This document shows, in pieces, positions 60,435-64,000 of a DNA stretch of 64,000 nucleotides; within the stretch, counting starts at the first letter, position 1, and each line of letters opens with the position of its first letter. The notes under the pieces are model-generated. The model had not been told where the DNA came from, did no database searches, and saw only the letters and a list, made by a program, of their open reading frames with translations. The DNA is from Todiramphus chloris collaris. Taxonomy: Eukaryota; Chordata; Aves; Coraciiformes; Alcedinidae. Location: assembly GCA_025345505.1 (NCBI GenBank), contig JANVCC010000018.1, forward strand, positions 3,157,762-3,221,761, in the 5' to 3' direction. A program made the position numbers and the translations under genes.

Positions 60435-60660
60435 AACCATGTAAAAGTCTACATCAAATCATCAGTATTGCTTCTAAAGGCAATGGAGTCAGAAAGGGGT
60501 TTTCAGAGTGTGAATCATCCCATTTTAAACAGGCATGTTTTTTCTGCAGTCAAGAGTCAGGTATCTCAAGAGACCAATTCATTCTCTCTCTTTTAGATAT
60601 GCCTGTCTCCATTGCCTTTAGAAGCAATACTGATGATTTGATGTAGACTTTTACATGGTT
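60435..60660. repeat. Near-perfect inverted repeat (58-bp arms, 110-nt loop)
   Basis: Left arm 60435-60492 and right arm 60603-60660 pair at 57 of 58 positions. The outer 54 pairs are perfect and the only mismatch is 60489 against 60606. Arms contain no recognised transposon sequence and no terminal features of a MITE (no TA or TTAA duplication noticed at the ends), so this looks like a recent local inverted duplication. If transcribed it would fold into a long hairpin. Confidence 0.97.
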
Positions 60661-61354
60661 AAATCCAGGAATCTTGTACTTAGTTAAAGGCAATTCTATT
60701 GTCCGTAACAATAGAGTACTCAGCACAAAGAGGTTTCTAACAGATTTGTTAAAATAAACAATACAGACTAGTCAAGTAATAGATTATTGACAACTGGTTC
60801 TGTTCCCTTGAAGGCAAACTTTTACCTCCCACATTTAAAGCCTGGCACTGCAGAAATGTCTACACAGTTCTGGACATCACATGCTTGATGTGATTGTATG
60901 GAGCTCCTGGCTGGAAGGAAGGCTTCAGCGCTGTCCAGCAGGCAAGTATTTGCTTAATGGCATGGACAAAGTAGAGGGTAGTTCCAACAGATGTTGAGTT
61001 CCTTGGCTTCTCTTCCTGTGCCATATACCTGCCTGACAACATTACTTGAAGCATAAGATTTCAAGTACTGAAGAAAAAAGCATTTCACGGTTCTAATTAG
61101 AGCAACTCTGGCCACATGTAACTACTGATCATGAAAAATGAAGTTCATATGCTGCTGAATGACCTTAGAAGTCCTTTCATGAAACATTTTGTTGACATGA
61201 AACTATGTGTCTTTCAAAATAGTGTGCAGATTGGAAAAAACCAAACCAAACCAAAAAATAAATCAAATAGTTAAGTTCAGGATGAAACAAAACACTTAAA
61301 GCAATTGGTCATGAAGATTATTACAATATATTGTAGTACATATGCCTAAATAGC
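60661..61354. other. Unique DNA, no gene seen
   Basis: About 700 bp. One A/C-rich run (AACCAAACCAAACCAAAAAA) near 61239. Nothing else was recognised. Confidence 0.55.
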
Positions 61355-62114
61355 AGAAAGCAAAGACAGGGACTGGGAGAATGAAGAAATGCCCACTGTA
61401 GAACATCAGGCTCAAGACCATCTAAGGAACCTGAAGGTGAGTAAATTCATGGGACCAGATGAGATGCATCTGCAGGTCCTGAGGAAACAGATGTATGAAG
61501 TTTCTAAGCCACTATCCAACATATTTGAGAAGTGGTTGCACTTGAGAACTGGTGAAGTTCCTACTGACTGGAAAAGGGGAAATATAACCCCCATTTTAAA
61601 AAAGGAAAGACACCAGCCATTGGGTGTGCCAATGTAAGAAGAGTATGGACCTGTTGCACCAAGTACAGGGGAGAGCTACAAAAAATTATCAGAGATCTGG
61701 AACACCTGTCCTATGAAGACAGTCTAAGAGAGTTGAGATTGTTTAGCCTGGAGAAGAGAAGAATCTGGAGATTCCTTGTAACAGCCTTTCACTACCTAAA
61801 GGGGGCTTATGTGAGAGAGGGAGATGGACTTTTTACAAGCGTATGTAATGATAGGGGTAATGGCTTTTAAATAAAACAGGGTAGGTTTAGACTATATGTA
61901 GGGAAGAAGTTCTTTGCTCTGAGAGTGGTGAGGCACTGAAGCAGGTTGCCCAGAGAAACTGTGGGTGCTCCGTCACTGGAACTGTTCAAGGCCAGTTTGG
62001 ATGGGACTTTGAGCAACCTAGTCTAATGGGAAGTGTCCCTACCCATGACATGGGAGTTGGAACTAGATGATGTTTAGGGTCCCTTCCAACCGAAACCATT
62101 CTATGATTCTATGA
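61355..62114 (+). mobile_element. Internally deleted CR1 LINE copy
   Basis: The left part (61355-61618) is the start of the reverse-transcriptase region, with NLKVSKFMGPDEMHLQVLRK and WKRGNITPILKKE readable. The right part, from about 61645, is the ORF2 tail and 3' untranslated region, with LRELRLFSLEKRR-type coding (frame-broken), CCCTTCCAACCGAAACC and ATTCTATGATTCTATGA. Compared with the 5.2-8.1 kb copy, about 0.9 kb including the FADD catalytic box is missing, and roughly 35 bases of unrelated sequence sit at the junction. The short word GGAAAGAC occurs at both breakpoints in other copies, suggesting microhomology. Confidence 0.9.
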
Positions 62115-64000
62115 TATCTACTCTTTTCCTCAGTTTACCTGAATTCCCAGTTCAAGCTATCAGTACAGAAGGCTTATGTACGTCACACAGTATGGATGGC
62201 TCCTATTCTCTTTTAGGGTGATTCTACTTTTGTCAGGGAGGTGCACTAATAGATCTAGAATTTACAGATTCTAAATCAAAACTATAATGTATTCTGATCA
62301 CCTCCATAAAGGAAAGTAAATATCTAGAAATGTCCCAATAGGTTTTGAATTGGATAAATATTTCACAGAATAATGCACTGACAATATTTAGATAAGATGA
62401 CTCAATATTTGTTTATCTATGAAAAGTACATTTCTGTTTCTTGTTTATTCTTGTTTGTAGAACCCATTTTTACTCCTGTTCATATTAGGGGTGGATTCTT
62501 GCATGGAGAAAATTGAAAGAAGAATTTCTGGTCACCTCTGTCTGTGAAAATGTCTGTTCATGTGCAAATGCTTCATTTTCTCTATTTGTAAAGCATCCCA
62601 TACTTCTCCCAAGGAAAATAAAGGAAATAATTGTCACAGTGGTTTTCTTAACAGACTGGAAGAGTAGAGGGCTCTGGAATGACACTGGAGTTCCACATCC
62701 ACTAGTGTAGCAGATTAAAATCAGATGACTACAAAGTGACAAAAATTAACTAGAAGGTGATAGGATTTGTATAGAGTTCTGCTCATTAGCTCACAATATG
62801 ACACAATTTAATGGCTTATGCTTTAAGTAAGCCTCTAAACTGTGATTTCTTTTTTTGTGTCTTCTTTCTCATTTTGTGTCATTTCTCATTTGCTTATTTT
62901 CTTAAAGAACAGTAAGGAGTTTTTACCACCGTGGCTTCCATCAAGTGGCAGTTCAGTCACAGTATTTACAGATTTGTAGCCACTCAAGCTCAGCTACTAA
63001 GAGAAGTGCTTGAGGAAAAATTTTGTCTTTTTATGCTTTATTTCTGTGGCTTTTGATTCATGGATTAGGTGGTCGTAAGTAGGTCTTGTTGACAGGAGGA
63101 ATAGATCTATAAAGAAGAAAATATGAAACATCACTTTTTCATTCCCAAAATAACATTTTGTGAACATTGAAATCTTTGATACTGATAAAACTGGTGAGGT
63201 AAGAAGGGGGAAGGAGTTTATCTATTTTTTTTTTCCATTATCATTCTGATCTTACCTATTTAAAAAAAAATATATATACGCTATACTCGAATACTGCATT
63301 TTAGTCATGCCAACCATTTTAGTGTAATGTAATAAATGCCTAATGTTTAAATGTAACACAATAGAAATTATTGGAAATGAAATTAATAAAACCATTTTCC
63401 TTCTTTATCAATGAACTGTTTCATAAACTTTAATAAGATTTTTACTTTTAAGACTTGGATTTTTGATTCAGATATAGCTTCAGCCTCAATTCTGACTTAG
63501 AACATCTTTCTTTTACAAATACCAAAACTACCTAGAGGACATACTTAGTTTCCTGAACTATTGTGATACCAAAGCAGTGTCAAAATTACAAGAATATGTT
63601 TTATAAAAAGAATGCCAAGATTCCCTGAAGAGAAGACTAGGGAAAGCTAAATGGATTACTTAAGCAAGGGGAGAATAAAGAAGGTGAAGTAATTGGGAGG
63701 AAAATGCAGAGACTTGCACCTTAACTATAAATGGCAGGAATGCAGGGAGTATTGTTTGTGGTTATAGCGATGAAATAGAGATTTAGAGGAGAAGCTGGAG
63801 GGATTTTGGATGTGATACATCTTGGCAAGTACGGGAACCCCTGGATTTGGTGTCTAAATATAATAATCAGAAGGCACAGAGACTTTATTCTTCATCTTCA
63901 GCACTGTGACGGGTAAATTTTTAATTTCTTGGATACAAGGTTTTCTTAGGTAACTTCAGAAATACACTCCTCTTAGCCTGTAGTTTAACAGCAGAGGTTG
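62115..64000. other. Unique AT-rich DNA to window end, no gene seen
   Basis: About 1.9 kb without recognised transposon or exon. A T run near 63226-63236 and an A/TA run near 63261-63277 are the only simple repeats. Confidence 0.55.

Noticed and set aside
63160-63200. EF-hand-like FDTDKTGE reading followed by a GAG|GTAAGA donor
   Set aside because: An in-frame TAA lies a few codons upstream with no intervening splice acceptor, so this cannot be an exon; chance similarity.

Overview
The window looks like non-coding (intergenic or deep-intronic) nuclear DNA of a bird. The evidence is a dense population of CR1 LINE fragments with the avian 3' signature (repeated ATTCTATG octamers, or their complement CATAGAAT), a solo endogenous-retrovirus LTR of a type familiar from bird genomes, AT-rich unique sequence, simple repeats and one 100-N assembly gap (16833-16932). 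I see no complete protein-coding gene, no rRNA or tRNA gene, no CRISPR array and no bacterial-style operon. Most open frames are either pieces of decayed CR1 ORF2 or chance frames.

Layout. 1-240 is an AAAG/AAGG microsatellite. 1106-1337 is a CR1 tail. 1575-1752 is the only strongly GC-rich, CpG-containing stretch, followed by a G-quadruplex-type G-run cluster and poly-purine tracts. 5228-8143 is a nearly 3 kb CR1 copy with recognisable but broken endonuclease and reverse-transcriptase regions. Further CR1 pieces lie at 9921-9975, 11865-12520, 14350-14440, 20671-21478, 26993-27347, 31003-31880, 32684-32772, 47143-47255, 50190-50249, 56213-56742, 60190-60284 and 61355-62114, with an older CR1/L3-like relic at 23348-23705. 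Altogether roughly 8 kb, about one eighth of the window, is CR1. The solo LTR occupies 45681-46246. The 32.8-45.7 kb stretch is free of recognisable transposons.

Structures not explained by ordinary repeat annotation are: two nearly perfect inverted repeats (16968-17103, beside the gap, and 60435-60660), a 113-bp direct duplication with copies 2.3 kb apart (25551-25663 and 27837-27949), an internally deleted CR1 copy (61355-62114), and a perfect 26-bp palindrome (51672-51697). Three short open segments with splice-like borders (22093-22258 on minus, 30680-30877 on minus, 58024-58324 on plus) are the best candidates for real exons. None could be assigned to a known protein by eye, and all are low confidence.

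No set of genes works together here. The biology visible is retrotransposon accumulation and decay, local rearrangement and possible regulatory DNA. I found no convincing new multi-gene system.
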